From contig CAIYOL010000247.1 of assembly GCA_903927855.1 (NCBI GenBank), forward strand, positions 1-18,415: a stretch of DNA of 18,415 nucleotides, written 5' to 3'. Under the pieces are notes generated by a model, which had not been told where the DNA came from, did no database searches, and saw only the letters and a program-made list of their open reading frames with translations. This document shows positions 1 to 7,906 of the stretch, in pieces. Made by a program: the position numbers and the translations under genes. Position 1 is the stretch's first letter. Every line of letters begins with the position of its first letter. This DNA is from an uncultured Planctomycetota bacterium. GTDB taxonomy: Bacteria; Planctomycetota; Phycisphaerae; Sedimentisphaerales; Anaerobacaceae.

Positions 1-320
1 CTCGTGTCCCTTACGACAGAGATAAAATCGTTGGAGGCTTGCAGAAAGCCTGTTACAAAAGACCTGTCTCTGCTGAACAGATTCAACAGATAGCTGACAA
101 GGTTGAAGAAGATATATTTAAGAGCTCCGACAAGGAGGTTTCGTCCGCTTTTGTCGGCGAAAGTGTAATGAAACACCTGCGAGGAATTGACAAGGTTGCA
201 TATATTCGCTTTGCAAGTGTTTATCGAGACTTCGAGGATGCCGGCGAGTTGATTGAAGAAGTGAGTCAGGCTATTCAGGAGGCCGAATATAGTGGGCAGC
301 CGAAGCTTTTTGACGCTTGA
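1..320 (+). CDS. nrdR: Transcriptional repressor NrdR, C-terminal part (5' truncated by window edge)
   Basis: This is the C-terminal two thirds of NrdR, the ATP/dATP-sensing repressor of ribonucleotide reductase genes. The reading frame is open from the window edge (first full codon at base 3) and reads RVPYDRDKIVGGLQKAC, then KRPVS, which is the start of the NrdR ATP-cone; the cone continues through VAYIRFASVYRDFED, a family hallmark. The N-terminal zinc ribbon lies outside the window, so DNA binding cannot be judged here. An in-frame TTG at 39 is not a real start because the conserved cone extends upstream of it. The protein ends with PKLFDA, a normal NrdR-length tail. The next gene on the same strand also encodes an ATP-cone, with a 72-base gap. 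NrdR normally binds paired boxes upstream of nrd operons; no RNR gene is in this window. Assignment is confident. Confidence 0.93.
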   Translation, partial: RVPYDRDKIVGGLQKACYKRPVSAEQIQQIADKVEEDIFKSSDKEVSSAFVGESVMKHLRGIDKVAYIRFASVYRDFEDAGELIEEVSQAIQEAEYSGQPKLFDA

Positions 321-343
321 GGGATAAAAAGCTTTACCGGCTG
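297..343. repeat. Long imperfect inverted repeat across the nrdR stop codon
   Basis: The outer arms CAGCCG (297-302) and CGGCTG (338-343) and the inner arms AAGCTTTTT (303-311) and AAAAAGCTT (326-334) are perfect reverse complements. Together they can form a 15-bp stem with a 3-base bulge (335-337) and a 14-base loop that holds the nrdR stop codon. No T-run follows on the + strand (the next bases are A-rich), so it is not a canonical Rho-independent terminator. It could be a processing or stability element, or a partial terminator between nrdR and the next gene. Confidence 0.5.
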
Positions 344-380
344 AAAGAAAAGACAGTTGTACCATCATTAAATTTTTGCA

Positions 381-386
381 AGGAGG
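381..386 (+). promoter_or_regulatory. Strong Shine-Dalgarno site choosing the ATP-cone gene start
   Basis: AGGAGG lies 3 bases before an ATG at 390, 6 bases before an ATG at 393 and 12 bases before an ATG at 399. The 6-base spacing best fits usual initiation, so 393 is preferred. Confidence 0.7.
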
Positions 387-392
387 CAAATG

Positions 393-980
393 ATGGGGAT
401 GAAAGTGCGGCTTAAAGTCGTAAAGGCCGATGGCAGCGTCGAAGAGTATCTGCACACAAAGGTCATCGGCGCTATCAGTAATGCTCTTGCTTACGATGGG
501 CAGGCGGATACTAACGTTGCCGAAGGGCTTGCGGAGGTGGTAACTTATTTTCTTTATAACAGAAAACCCCCGCATACCGTGACCAGCGGCGAGATTCTCT
601 CCATAATTAAGGCCGTTTTGACTGCCACAGAGTATGAAGATGCCGCAATTGTGCTGACCGAACATCATTTCAACCGCAAGCTTAAACGCTCCAGAACCGA
701 AGTTGTTTCGATTGATATTCAGCAGCTCGCCGATGCCGAAATGCTCTACGGAGTTCAGCAATCGCCCCAGCGGTCTCCATGGGACAAGTCTAAAATAGTC
801 AATGACCTTGTAACCAACTATGATGTTTCCAGGCAGACTGCCAGAACGATTGCCTCAATGGTTGAGGAAAAAATATTCAGTATGGGCCTGACTTCGGTCC
901 CGACCGGCCTGGTAAAGCAGCTTGTTTTAAGTGATGCCGCTGCGTTCCTCCGCGCCCAGCGTCAACTTCAAACCGTCTGA
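393..980 (+). CDS. ATP-cone protein with a second cone-like C-terminal region
   Basis: A protein of about 195 residues. Roughly residues 2-100 form a recognisable ATP-cone: VVKADGSVEEY at the start, a central helix region, a GEILSIIKAVL segment and a final ATEYEDAAIVLTEHHFNRKLKR that matches the closing helix of the fold. After a linker, about residues 130-195 (SPWDKSKIVNDL onward, with TIASMVEEKIFSMGL) look like part of a second cone-like unit that starts at the K-I helix and lacks the beta-hairpin. There is no zinc ribbon and no reductase domain, so it is neither NrdR nor an RNR subunit. ATP-cones bind ATP or dATP and change oligomeric state; a nucleotide-sensing accessory role next to nrdR is an inference. 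It has a strong ribosome site and probably shares a transcript with nrdR. Start 390 or 399 are alternatives. Confidence 0.8.
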   Translation: MGMKVRLKVVKADGSVEEYLHTKVIGAISNALAYDGQADTNVAEGLAEVVTYFLYNRKPPHTVTSGEILSIIKAVLTATEYEDAAIVLTEHHFNRKLKRSRTEVVSIDIQQLADAEMLYGVQQSPQRSPWDKSKIVNDLVTNYDVSRQTARTIASMVEEKIFSMGLTSVPTGLVKQLVLSDAAAFLRAQRQLQTV

Positions 981-1011
981 ACTACCCAATACTATAGCAC
1001 GTATTTCCCGA

Positions 1012-3111
1012 ATGAAGCGATCTAATCATTATTCAAAGCAAATGACAGGCAGTTGGCCAAATATAGCGATGCTATACGTTCCGGCGGTATTTTTGAGTGC
1101 ATTTTTGCTTTTTACGGTTCAGCTTTTGATGGGCAGATACGTTCTTCCGTCGTTTGGAGGCGGTCCCGAAGTTTGGACGGCGTGTATGCTTTTTTTCCAG
1201 GTTTTACTCTTGGCTGGCTACGCATACGCCCATTTCAGCGACAGGTTCCTCAGGTGTAAAACTCAGGCGGCGGTTCATATTCTTTTGCTCGCTGCGGCAA
1301 TCTCGGCGATTCCTTTTATACCGCGGGCGGAGTTGAGGCCGGTCTGTGGGGGGAATCCGACATTGCAGATTATAGTTCTTCTCGGGCTTTGTGTGGGTGT
1401 GCCTTATTTTGTGCTTTCAGCAACGGGGCCTTTGCTGCAAAGATGGTTTAGCAGGATTGAATCGAAAAAAACGCCTTACCGGCTGTATGCTTTTTCAAAT
1501 GCGGCTTCGCTTCTTGGGCTGCTCAGTTACCCGTTTGTTTTTGAGCCGGTTTTTACCAGGGCAGAGCAGGCTCAGATGTGGTCGTGGGGACTTATAATTT
1601 TTGCGGGTTTCTGTGCTCTCTGTGCTGTGATTTTGTACAGGCATTCGGGGCACACAGGGCAGATTGAACCTGTCGAAAAAAGCGGGGATAAAAAGGCCGC
1701 TGCCCCGGCATTGGGAACGCTGCTGCTGTGGCTTGCGTTGCCGGCGGGGGCATCTGTGGAACTGCTGGCCGTTACTAATAAGATATGCCAGGACGTGGCG
1801 GTTATACCATTTTTGTGGGTCGTTCCACTTAGCTTGTATCTGCTTTCTTTTATTATCTGCTTCCACAGCGAAAGATGGTACGCGCGGCGGACGTTTTTGA
1901 GCTTGTTTATCCTGAGCGTCGTTGGAGTGATATTAGCAAGGAAGTATGAAGGGACTACGGGGACGAAGGAAGCAATATTGATATATTGCGCAATGCTGTT
2001 TTTCTGCTGTATGGTTTGTCACGGCGAGCTGTTCCGGTTGAGGCCTGCGGCCGGGCATCTTACAGGGTTTTATCTTATGGTCGCGGCTGGAGGAGCGGCT
2101 GGCGGAATATTTGTTGGTGTGATTGCACCGGTTATTTTTCACACGTATGTCGAATTGTATGTGGGGTTATTGGGGTGCGTTTTGTTCGTCCTTTTGGCGG
2201 ATAAAAGCCAGGCCTTGAAAATGGGTTCCAGGCGGTGGATATGGGCGGCGCTGCTTATAACGGCCGCTGTAGCAGGAAGCATCTTAAGCGGCAAACGCAG
2301 CGATAAGAACAATCTGGCGATTCTGAATACGCGGAATTTCTTCGGCGTGCTGACGATATGGGAAGACGGCAAGGACAAGCCGGATGAGCATAAGTATATT
2401 ATGCAGCACGGAACGACTTTTCACGGCCTGCAGTTTCTTGATGAAGCCAAACGGCTTAAACCGACGGCATATTATAATGAAAAAAGCGGCATCGGCCTGG
2501 TGATGGAAAATCTGAAAATCGAAGGGGGCAGAAGAATCGGAGTGATAGGCCTTGGAGTGGGGACAATTGCAGCTTACGGAAATAAAGAGGATTATTTCAG
2601 ATTTTACGAGATTAATCCTGAGGTGGAACGACTGGCAAGGACATACTTCAGTTATTTGAAAGATTGTAAAAGCAGGGTGGATGTAATAATCGGAGATGGG
2701 AGATTATCTCTGGAGTCGGAGCAGCCGCAACAGTTCGATGTCCTGGTTCTCGATGCGTTTGCCGGCGACGCTGTGCCGGTGCATTTATTGACCAAAGAAG
2801 CGTTTGAGATTTATCTTAAACACATAAAACCAGACGGGGTTATCGCAGTCCATATCTCTTCGATGCATCTTGACCTTAAATCGGTGGTGTGGAAACAGGC
2901 GGAATTTTTTAACCTGAAAAACGCCTGGGTCGAAAACAACGAAAACGACAAAATGGGAATTTTGGCGTCGGACTGGATACTGCTGACTAATAACGAGGAA
3001 TTTATCAAAAGCAGAGTAATTGTAAGCGCAGCCAGCCCGCAAAGCGACGATTATAAAAAAATCCGGCTCTGGACGGATGAGCACCTGAACCTCTTTGAAA
3101 TACTCAAATGA
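1012..3111 (+). CDS. Multi-pass membrane protein fused to a spermidine-synthase-like domain
   Basis: A protein of about 699 residues from the ATG at 1012. The N-terminal 425 or so residues are strongly hydrophobic, with about 12 predicted membrane helices (first VPAVFLSAFLLFTVQLLMG). The C-terminal 240 residues carry a spermidine-synthase-type Rossmann fold: HGTTFHGLQF and YYNEKSGIG at its front, the nucleotide loop VIGLGVGTIAAYG, an acidic strand end in FYEINPEVE, then IIGDGR and LVLDAFAGDAVPVHLLT. This matches the known 'fused MFS/spermidine synthase' family, whose substrate is mostly unproven; aminopropyl transfer should not be assumed. The frame is open back to a GTG at 931, but that would overlap the previous gene by 50 bases and adds a non-conserved stretch. 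ATGs at 1042 and 1069 are also possible; none has a clear ribosome site. The 3' end overlaps miaA tail to tail by 8 bases. Confidence 0.82.
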   Translation: MKRSNHYSKQMTGSWPNIAMLYVPAVFLSAFLLFTVQLLMGRYVLPSFGGGPEVWTACMLFFQVLLLAGYAYAHFSDRFLRCKTQAAVHILLLAAAISAIPFIPRAELRPVCGGNPTLQIIVLLGLCVGVPYFVLSATGPLLQRWFSRIESKKTPYRLYAFSNAASLLGLLSYPFVFEPVFTRAEQAQMWSWGLIIFAGFCALCAVILYRHSGHTGQIEPVEKSGDKKAAAPALGTLLLWLALPAGASVELLAVTNKICQDVAVIPFLWVVPLSLYLLSFIICFHSERWYARRTFLSLFILSVVGVILARKYEGTTGTKEAILIYCAMLFFCCMVCHGELFRLRPAAGHLTGFYLMVAAGGAAGGIFVGVIAPVIFHTYVELYVGLLGCVLFVLLADKSQALKMGSRRWIWAALLITAAVAGSILSGKRSDKNNLAILNTRNFFGVLTIWEDGKDKPDEHKYIMQHGTTFHGLQFLDEAKRLKPTAYYNEKSGIGLVMENLKIEGGRRIGVIGLGVGTIAAYGNKEDYFRFYEINPEVERLARTYFSYLKDCKSRVDVIIGDGRLSLESEQPQQFDVLVLDAFAGDAVPVHLLTKEAFEIYLKHIKPDGVIAVHISSMHLDLKSVVWKQAEFFNLKNAWVENNENDKMGILASDWILLTNNEEFIKSRVIVSAASPQSDDYKKIRLWTDEHLNLFEILK

Positions 3112-4054
3112 TTTCCTGTTGCGGGAAGATACGGTTTAATAACGTCTTTGTGCGGCTGAAGATTTTTCCCGGTTGTTCGTCAGGGTCAGTATCGAGCCAG
3201 TTAACGTCTTTGAAGGTTTTAAACCACGTCCGCTGGTTTTTGGCAAAACGCCGCGTGTTTTTCTTTATCAGCTCAGTTGCATCCTCTAAACTTGTCTTGC
3301 CGTTCAAGTGGTCAATTATCTCAGCGTAGCCGATTGCGCATCGGGCCTGTTGGCTCAAAGGTTTTTCTTCGGCGAGTAGTCTTCTGACCTCATCGACAAG
3401 GCCTGCTTCAATTATTTTTTTCACCCGCTGGTTTATTCGGCTGCTTTCAACGCTTTTTTCCCTTCGCAGCCCGATTATCGTCCAGTCGTGCAAAGGTTTT
3501 TCCGCGTCGAATTGCTGCTGGAGACTCGAAATCGGTTTTCCGGTGAGCTTGTAAACTTCTAAGGCACGAATTATACGCTTGCGGTCTCTACGGCTGACAC
3601 GTTCGGCGGTAACATGGTCGATTTCTGTTAATTGCCGGTATAGTTCTTCCAATCTTCCTGCTTCCGCCTCGGCCTGCAGTTCGGCACGTATCTGCTTATC
3701 GCTTCCCGGCCCTTCGAACAGGCCGTACAGCAGTGCCTTTATATAAAGGGCAGTTCCGCCAACCGCGATTATTCTTTTTTTGCGACTGTTTATCTGCTCT
3801 ATTGCATCGTAGGCTAAATCGAGAAATTTTCCGACGCTGAAGGCCTCACTCGGCTCAACCACGTCGATTAAGTGATATTTGACGCGCTCGCGTGCCTCCC
3901 TCGGCGGTTTGGCTGTACCGATGTCCATTCGCCGATAAACCTTCATCGAGTCGATACTGATTATTTCAGCCCTCAGACTTTCAGCCAAATCAAAGGCCAA
4001 TCGCCCCTTTCCCGACGCGGTAACGCCCAGAATTAGCAATCTGTTGGTATTCAT
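3104..4054 (-). CDS. miaA: tRNA dimethylallyltransferase MiaA
   Basis: A 316-residue protein that transfers a dimethylallyl group to N6 of A37 in tRNAs reading UNN codons. Visible motifs: the P-loop region LGVTASGKG (residues 9-17), DSMKVYRRMDIGTAKP (35-50, the catalytic Asp and substrate site), the VVEPSEAFSVGKF region, GGTALYIKALLYGL, and the C-terminal TRRFAKNQRTWF segment that contacts tRNA. Length is normal for the family. The P-loop is unusual: the Thr or Ser that normally follows the P-loop Lys is Gly (codon GGG), and the usual Gln in DSMQVYR is Lys. All other motifs are intact, so I expect an active enzyme. The substrate DMAPP comes from the pathway fed by the divergent ispA-dxs genes. 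No strong ribosome site precedes the ATG; a perfect TATAAT on this strand lies at 4116-4121. Confidence 0.95.
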   Translation of the reverse strand: MNTNRLLILGVTASGKGRLAFDLAESLRAEIISIDSMKVYRRMDIGTAKPPREARERVKYHLIDVVEPSEAFSVGKFLDLAYDAIEQINSRKKRIIAVGGTALYIKALLYGLFEGPGSDKQIRAELQAEAEAGRLEELYRQLTEIDHVTAERVSRRDRKRIIRALEVYKLTGKPISSLQQQFDAEKPLHDWTIIGLRREKSVESSRINQRVKKIIEAGLVDEVRRLLAEEKPLSQQARCAIGYAEIIDHLNGKTSLEDATELIKKNTRRFAKNQRTWFKTFKDVNWLDTDPDEQPGKIFSRTKTLLNRIFPQQEII

Positions 4055-4084
4055 AATTTACTGTGAAAATCCGTGAATAATGGA

Positions 4085-4090
4085 TATAAT
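4085..4090 (+). promoter_or_regulatory. Candidate -10 box for the ispA-dxs-nadK run
   Basis: A perfect TATAAT ends 57 bases before the ATG at 4148, predicting a leader of about 50 bases. The -35 region (TGTGAA at 4062-4067, 17-base spacer) is weak. It lies inside the extension that a GTG start at 4073 would add, and so argues for the later start. Confidence 0.4.
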
Positions 4091-4115
4091 ACAGGGTTTG
4101 GGTCAAAAACGCAAA

Positions 4116-4121
4116 ATTATA
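4116..4121 (-). promoter_or_regulatory. Candidate -10 box for miaA
   Basis: On the - strand this reads TATAAT, 62 bases before the miaA ATG. The hexamer at the expected -35 distance (CGGTTC) is a poor match, so the call rests on the -10 and the position only. Confidence 0.35.
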
Positions 4122-4147
4122 GCTTTCAGCAGACAACGGAACCGTAT

Positions 4148-5053
4148 ATGCCGCTAAACCGGGCCATCGAGAGCAACTTTAATACTCAGCTAAGCGAAAA
4201 AGCACAGTTTGTAAATGATACGCTGTCCCGGCTTGTTGCTAAGCAGACTGATATTAGTAGTGATTTAGAAAAGGCAATTAGGTATACGCTCGAAGCCGGC
4301 GGCAAGCGGGTGCGTTCGGCGTTGGTTCTCTGGTGTTGCGAGCTTGTCAGCGGCAGAGTAAATCGCGATGCTGAAATTGCAGCGGCGGCGATTGAGATGG
4401 TGCATACTTATTCTCTTGTCCACGATGATTTGCCGGCGATGGATGATGATGATTTTCGCCGGGGACTGCCGACCTGTCATAAGGCCTTTGATGAGGCGAC
4501 GGCCCTTCTCGCAGGTGACGCCCTTTTGACGCTTGCTTTTGAGGTTTTAGCAAAGGAAATCGATGCCGCGCCTATCGCGGTGAGATTAATTGGCGAATTG
4601 GCGCAGGCCGCAGGTCCTGCTGGTATGATTGCCGGGCAAATGGCCGACCTCAAAGCTGAGAACGGCCGAGGCAGCGAGGAAATTTTGGAATATATCCATA
4701 TCAACAAGACCGCAAAAATGTTCCGTTGCGCCGCCGCTATGGGTGCTATCTGCGGGATGGCTTCGGATGACGATTTTGACCGCCTTTGTGAATATGGCCT
4801 GAAGATTGGCTTGGGTTTTCAGATAGCTGATGACATCCTCGATGTTTGTGCTTCGAGTGAACATTTAGGCAAAACAGCCGGTAAAGATGCTAAGGCAGGC
4901 AAGGTAACTTACCCCACCGTAGTCGGCATGAAAAAATCAAAACAGCTTGCTGAAAAACTCGCCGATGAAGCAGTGGCTGTCTTGGAACCCTTCGGCCAAA
5001 AAGCAGACACCCTCAGAAATTTCGCAATCGCCCTGCTGAAAAGAACAAGATAA
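4148..5053 (+). CDS. ispA: Polyprenyl diphosphate synthase (IspA-type FPP/GGPP synthase)
   Basis: A 301-residue trans-prenyltransferase that condenses IPP with allylic diphosphates. Both Asp-rich motifs are present: DDLPAMDDDD in HTYSLVHDDLPAMDDDDFRR, with the two-residue insertion typical of bacterial FPP synthases, and the second motif in GLGFQIADDILDV. The IPP-binding GGKRVRSAL and the TAGKDAKAGKVTYPT segment are also there. Chain length (C15 or C20) cannot be read with confidence. The frame is open back to a GTG at 4073, but those extra 25 residues are Asn/Thr/Ser/Gln-rich and unlike the family, would leave only 18 bases to miaA, and contain promoter-like sequences; 4148 gives the usual family length. 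It is followed after 15 bases by dxs, placing early and late isoprenoid steps in one unit. Confidence 0.92.
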   Translation: MPLNRAIESNFNTQLSEKAQFVNDTLSRLVAKQTDISSDLEKAIRYTLEAGGKRVRSALVLWCCELVSGRVNRDAEIAAAAIEMVHTYSLVHDDLPAMDDDDFRRGLPTCHKAFDEATALLAGDALLTLAFEVLAKEIDAAPIAVRLIGELAQAAGPAGMIAGQMADLKAENGRGSEEILEYIHINKTAKMFRCAAAMGAICGMASDDDFDRLCEYGLKIGLGFQIADDILDVCASSEHLGKTAGKDAKAGKVTYPTVVGMKKSKQLAEKLADEAVAVLEPFGQKADTLRNFAIALLKRTR

Positions 5054-5068
5054 TCGGAAGAATTTTTA

Positions 5069-6976
5069 ATGTATAACTTATTGGAACAAATAAACAGCCC
5101 TGATGACTTGAAAAAGCTGTCCCCGCCGCAGCTCAAGCCCTTGGCGGACCAGATACGCCGCTTTATGCTTGCCTCGGTCAGTGAAACCGGCGGACATCTT
5201 GCCAGCAACCTCGGCGTTGTGGAACTGACGCTGGCCCTGCATTATGTCTTCGATTTCAAAGCCGATAAGCTTCTTTGGGATGTCGGCCATCAGTGTTATA
5301 CGCACAAAATCGTAACCGGCCGAAAGGCTGATTTCGCCAAACTTCGTAAACGCGACGGCGTCAGCGGGTTTCCAAATCCGGATGAAAGCGTATACGACCA
5401 GTTTGCCGTCGGCCATGCGGGAACCTCGATAGCCACTGCAATTGGAATGGCAATGGGGCAGGTTCGAACCGGGAAAAACGATAAAATCGTGGCGCTCATC
5501 GGAGACGCCAGTATCGTCAACGGCCTTTCTTTCGAGGCGCTGAATAATCTCGGCCTGGTAAAAAGGCAGTTACTTATAGTCCTCAATGATAACTCGATGG
5601 CAATCGATGCTACTCAAGGGGCGGTGGCAAAATATTTCTCAAAAATTCGTCTCAGTCAGACATACGAGGATTTGCGAAAAACCACCAATAACATCCTCGA
5701 ACATATGCACGGCATCGGCAAAACTGTTGAAGAGGCGATTGAGAGGATTAAGAAGAGTATTCGTATGGTTTTACCGGCCAGCCAGATGTTCGAGAGCCTG
5801 AACATCCCTTACTTTGGCCCGGTTGACGGCCATGATATCGAGTCGCTTATACAATTGTTCAAGGCTTTGTCGCATTTGAATCACCCCGCAATTTTGCACG
5901 TTTATACGAAAAAAGGCAAAGGTTTTGCTCCTGCCGATGATGACCCGAGGAGGTTTCATTCGACAGGACCCTTCAAAATAAATGGAGATGCCATAGAGAC
6001 CTCTGCCGGCGCCAGATGCAGCTTTACCGATGCTTTCGGCCGGCATCTGACCGAGCTGGCTGAAAAGGACAGCAAAATTGTCGCTATAACCTCCGCAATG
6101 TGCGATGGAACAGGGCTATCTGAATTTCAAAAAAAATTCCCCGACAGGTTCTACGACGTCGGAATCGCCGAAAGCGTCGCTGTGGATATCGCGGCAGGCC
6201 TTGCCAAGAGCGGTTTGAAACCCGTCGTTTGTATCTATTCGACTTTTCTGCAGCGAGGTTTCGACCAGATATTCCAGGAAGTATCTTTGCAGAATCTGCC
6301 GGTTGTTTTTTGCATCGACAGGGCCGGCGTCGTCGGCTCTGATGGTCCGACGCACCACGGCCTGATGGATATCGGTTTTTTGAGAATGATGCCGAATATG
6401 GTCTTAGTGGCGCCCGCTGATGAGAGCGAATTAAAACTGGCTTTGGAATTTGCCCTGACGGAAAATAAACCGGTCTGCTTGAGGTATCCCAGAGACCTTG
6501 TTCCATCGAATGAGTTTGACTTGTCTGCTTGTGCCCAGCCGTTTGAGTTAGGCAGAAGCGTCTTCGTTAAAAGCAGCCCGAATTCAGCTATTGCAATTGT
6601 CTCTTACGGAAGCGTCCTTACAAATGCCCTTCAGGCGGCTCAGTTACTCCAGCAGGAGGGCATTGACGTTGATGTGATAAATGCACGGTTCGCCGCTCCG
6701 CTTGATGAGAAAATTATTTCTTTACTCAGTCGGCACAAAGGTACAATAACGCTCGAAGACCACGGCCTTGCCTGCGGCTTTGGCTCAGCCGTGCTTGAGG
6801 CCGCTGCTTTACACGGCCCCATTAAAAAGCCGATTGTAACCCTTGGTATGCCCAGAACATTTTTGAAGCACGATTCCCGCAACGTTCAGCTTATGCAGGG
6901 CGGTATAAATGCCGATAAAATAGCGCAGACAGCTAAAGAAATGTTGCATTCTGGCCGGGTGAACGCTCGACGATAA
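5069..6976 (+). CDS. dxs: 1-deoxy-D-xylulose-5-phosphate synthase
   Basis: A 635-residue cytoplasmic enzyme that joins pyruvate and glyceraldehyde 3-phosphate, using thiamine diphosphate, to start the MEP isoprenoid pathway. Domains in order: the TPP-binding domain with SETGGHLASNLGVVEL (about 38-53), LWDVGHQCYTHKIVTGR (69-85) and the GDAS...N cofactor motif from 145 with LNDNSMAID (172-180); the central transketolase domain with the catalytic Glu at 368 in VGIAESVAVDIAAG and DRAGVVGSDGPTHHG; and the C-terminal domain with the ALHG and GMPRTFLKHDSR segments. Length is normal for the family (about 620-640). The first motif has GDAS where GDGA is common. The gene follows ispA by 15 bases with only a weak GGAAG ribosome site, so it is probably cotranscribed with ispA. 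Confidence 0.97.
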   Translation: MYNLLEQINSPDDLKKLSPPQLKPLADQIRRFMLASVSETGGHLASNLGVVELTLALHYVFDFKADKLLWDVGHQCYTHKIVTGRKADFAKLRKRDGVSGFPNPDESVYDQFAVGHAGTSIATAIGMAMGQVRTGKNDKIVALIGDASIVNGLSFEALNNLGLVKRQLLIVLNDNSMAIDATQGAVAKYFSKIRLSQTYEDLRKTTNNILEHMHGIGKTVEEAIERIKKSIRMVLPASQMFESLNIPYFGPVDGHDIESLIQLFKALSHLNHPAILHVYTKKGKGFAPADDDPRRFHSTGPFKINGDAIETSAGARCSFTDAFGRHLTELAEKDSKIVAITSAMCDGTGLSEFQKKFPDRFYDVGIAESVAVDIAAGLAKSGLKPVVCIYSTFLQRGFDQIFQEVSLQNLPVVFCIDRAGVVGSDGPTHHGLMDIGFLRMMPNMVLVAPADESELKLALEFALTENKPVCLRYPRDLVPSNEFDLSACAQPFELGRSVFVKSSPNSAIAIVSYGSVLTNALQAAQLLQQEGIDVDVINARFAAPLDEKIISLLSRHKGTITLEDHGLACGFGSAVLEAAALHGPIKKPIVTLGMPRTFLKHDSRNVQLMQGGINADKIAQTAKEMLHSGRVNARR

Positions 6977-6998
6977 CGTGGAATAGGATAATCTCAAA

Positions 6999-7871
6999 AT
7001 GGCGAAAAGTAATTTGCCAAAATTGGTGATTTTCGGTGACCCGAAAAAAGGCCACGTCGCTGATGTGGTTGATGATTTTCTCGACTTCGCCGGCAGCAGG
7101 GCCGAGATTATTACCAGTTGTGGTATAGAGCAGTGCACCGTTGATATTTTGAAAGAGGCTGATTTTGCGGTTGTCTTCGGCGGCGATGGCAGTATTACCT
7201 CCGCTGCCAGACAGCTCAGTCAGGTTAATGTTCCGGTCATAGGCGTTAACCTCGGCAAGCTTGGCTTCCTGACCGAATTCAGTCTCGCGGAGTTGAAAGA
7301 ATTTTTCCCTTCTTTGACGTCACGGAAACTGCGCATAGAGAAACGAATGATGCTCAAATGCAGGATTTTCAACAATGGCCTAGAAAAATTCTCCTCGGCG
7401 GCTATCAATGATGTTTTTATCACAGCAGGTCCTCCTTTTAGAATGATTGAGTTGAAGATGTCGGTCGATGGCCAGTCCGCCATAGATGGATTGGTAAGTG
7501 ACGGCCTTATAATTTCCACGCCCACAGGCTCGACAGCTTATAATCTCTCGGCGGCAGGGCCGATTCTTTCAGCAAATATGCAGGCAATGGTTATTACGCC
7601 TATTTGTCCTCATTCGTTTAGCTTCAGACCCGTTGTTATTAATGCCGACAGCAAGGTAGAGGTCTTTGGAGTCAGTGTCAATGAAGGTACTACTGTTTCC
7701 GTCGATGGCCAGATTTCTTCCAAACTGTCGATTGATGATGTGGTAAGAATCGAAAGGAATAAAAGCGACTTCCTGGTGGTAAATAACCCTCTAAGGACGC
7801 CGTGGGATACTCTGGCGACCAAGCTCAGTTGGGCGGAAAAGCCGAAGTATAAGAAGAACCCCGTTTTGTAA
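6999..7871 (+). CDS. nadK: NAD kinase
   Basis: A 290-residue kinase that phosphorylates NAD to NADP. The diagnostic GGDGS (61-65, within FAVVFGGDGSITSAA) and the GVNLGKLGFLTEF segment (about 83-95) are present, followed by the NAD-binding core SDGLIISTPTGSTAYNLSAAGPI and CPHSFSFRPVV. The segment VSVDGQ near the C-terminus is also typical. The length matches bacterial NadK. It lies 22 bases after dxs with an AGGA ribosome site about 10 bases before the ATG. Its position next to dxs and ispA fits provision of NADP(H) to the MEP pathway; nadK near dxs is also known in other phyla. No sign of truncation. Confidence 0.95.
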   Translation: MAKSNLPKLVIFGDPKKGHVADVVDDFLDFAGSRAEIITSCGIEQCTVDILKEADFAVVFGGDGSITSAARQLSQVNVPVIGVNLGKLGFLTEFSLAELKEFFPSLTSRKLRIEKRMMLKCRIFNNGLEKFSSAAINDVFITAGPPFRMIELKMSVDGQSAIDGLVSDGLIISTPTGSTAYNLSAAGPILSANMQAMVITPICPHSFSFRPVVINADSKVEVFGVSVNEGTTVSVDGQISSKLSIDDVVRIERNKSDFLVVNNPLRTPWDTLATKLSWAEKPKYKKNPVL

Positions 7872-7906
7872 TAACTCGTGACTGTATGAACATAGTTCTG
7901 AAATAG

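Noticed and set aside
931..1011. GTG/ATG start of the fused membrane protein within the preceding gene
   Set aside because: It would overlap the cone gene by 50 bases in a different frame and the extra residues resemble no family member.
1495..1866. 123-residue - strand frame inside the fused membrane protein gene
   Set aside because: It mirrors the hydrophobic-helix codons of the real gene and shows no family features.
3100..3130. Bidirectional terminator between the convergent fused membrane protein gene and miaA
   Set aside because: The genes overlap by 8 bases and only a 4-base TTCC/GGAA stem is nearby.
4073..4147. GTG start for the prenyl synthase at 4073
   Set aside because: It adds 25 non-conserved polar residues, overlaps promoter-like boxes on both strands and has no ribosome site; the ATG at 4148 gives normal family length.
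6084..6506. 140-residue - strand frame inside dxs
   Set aside because: Arg-rich shadow of the conserved dxs coding sequence.
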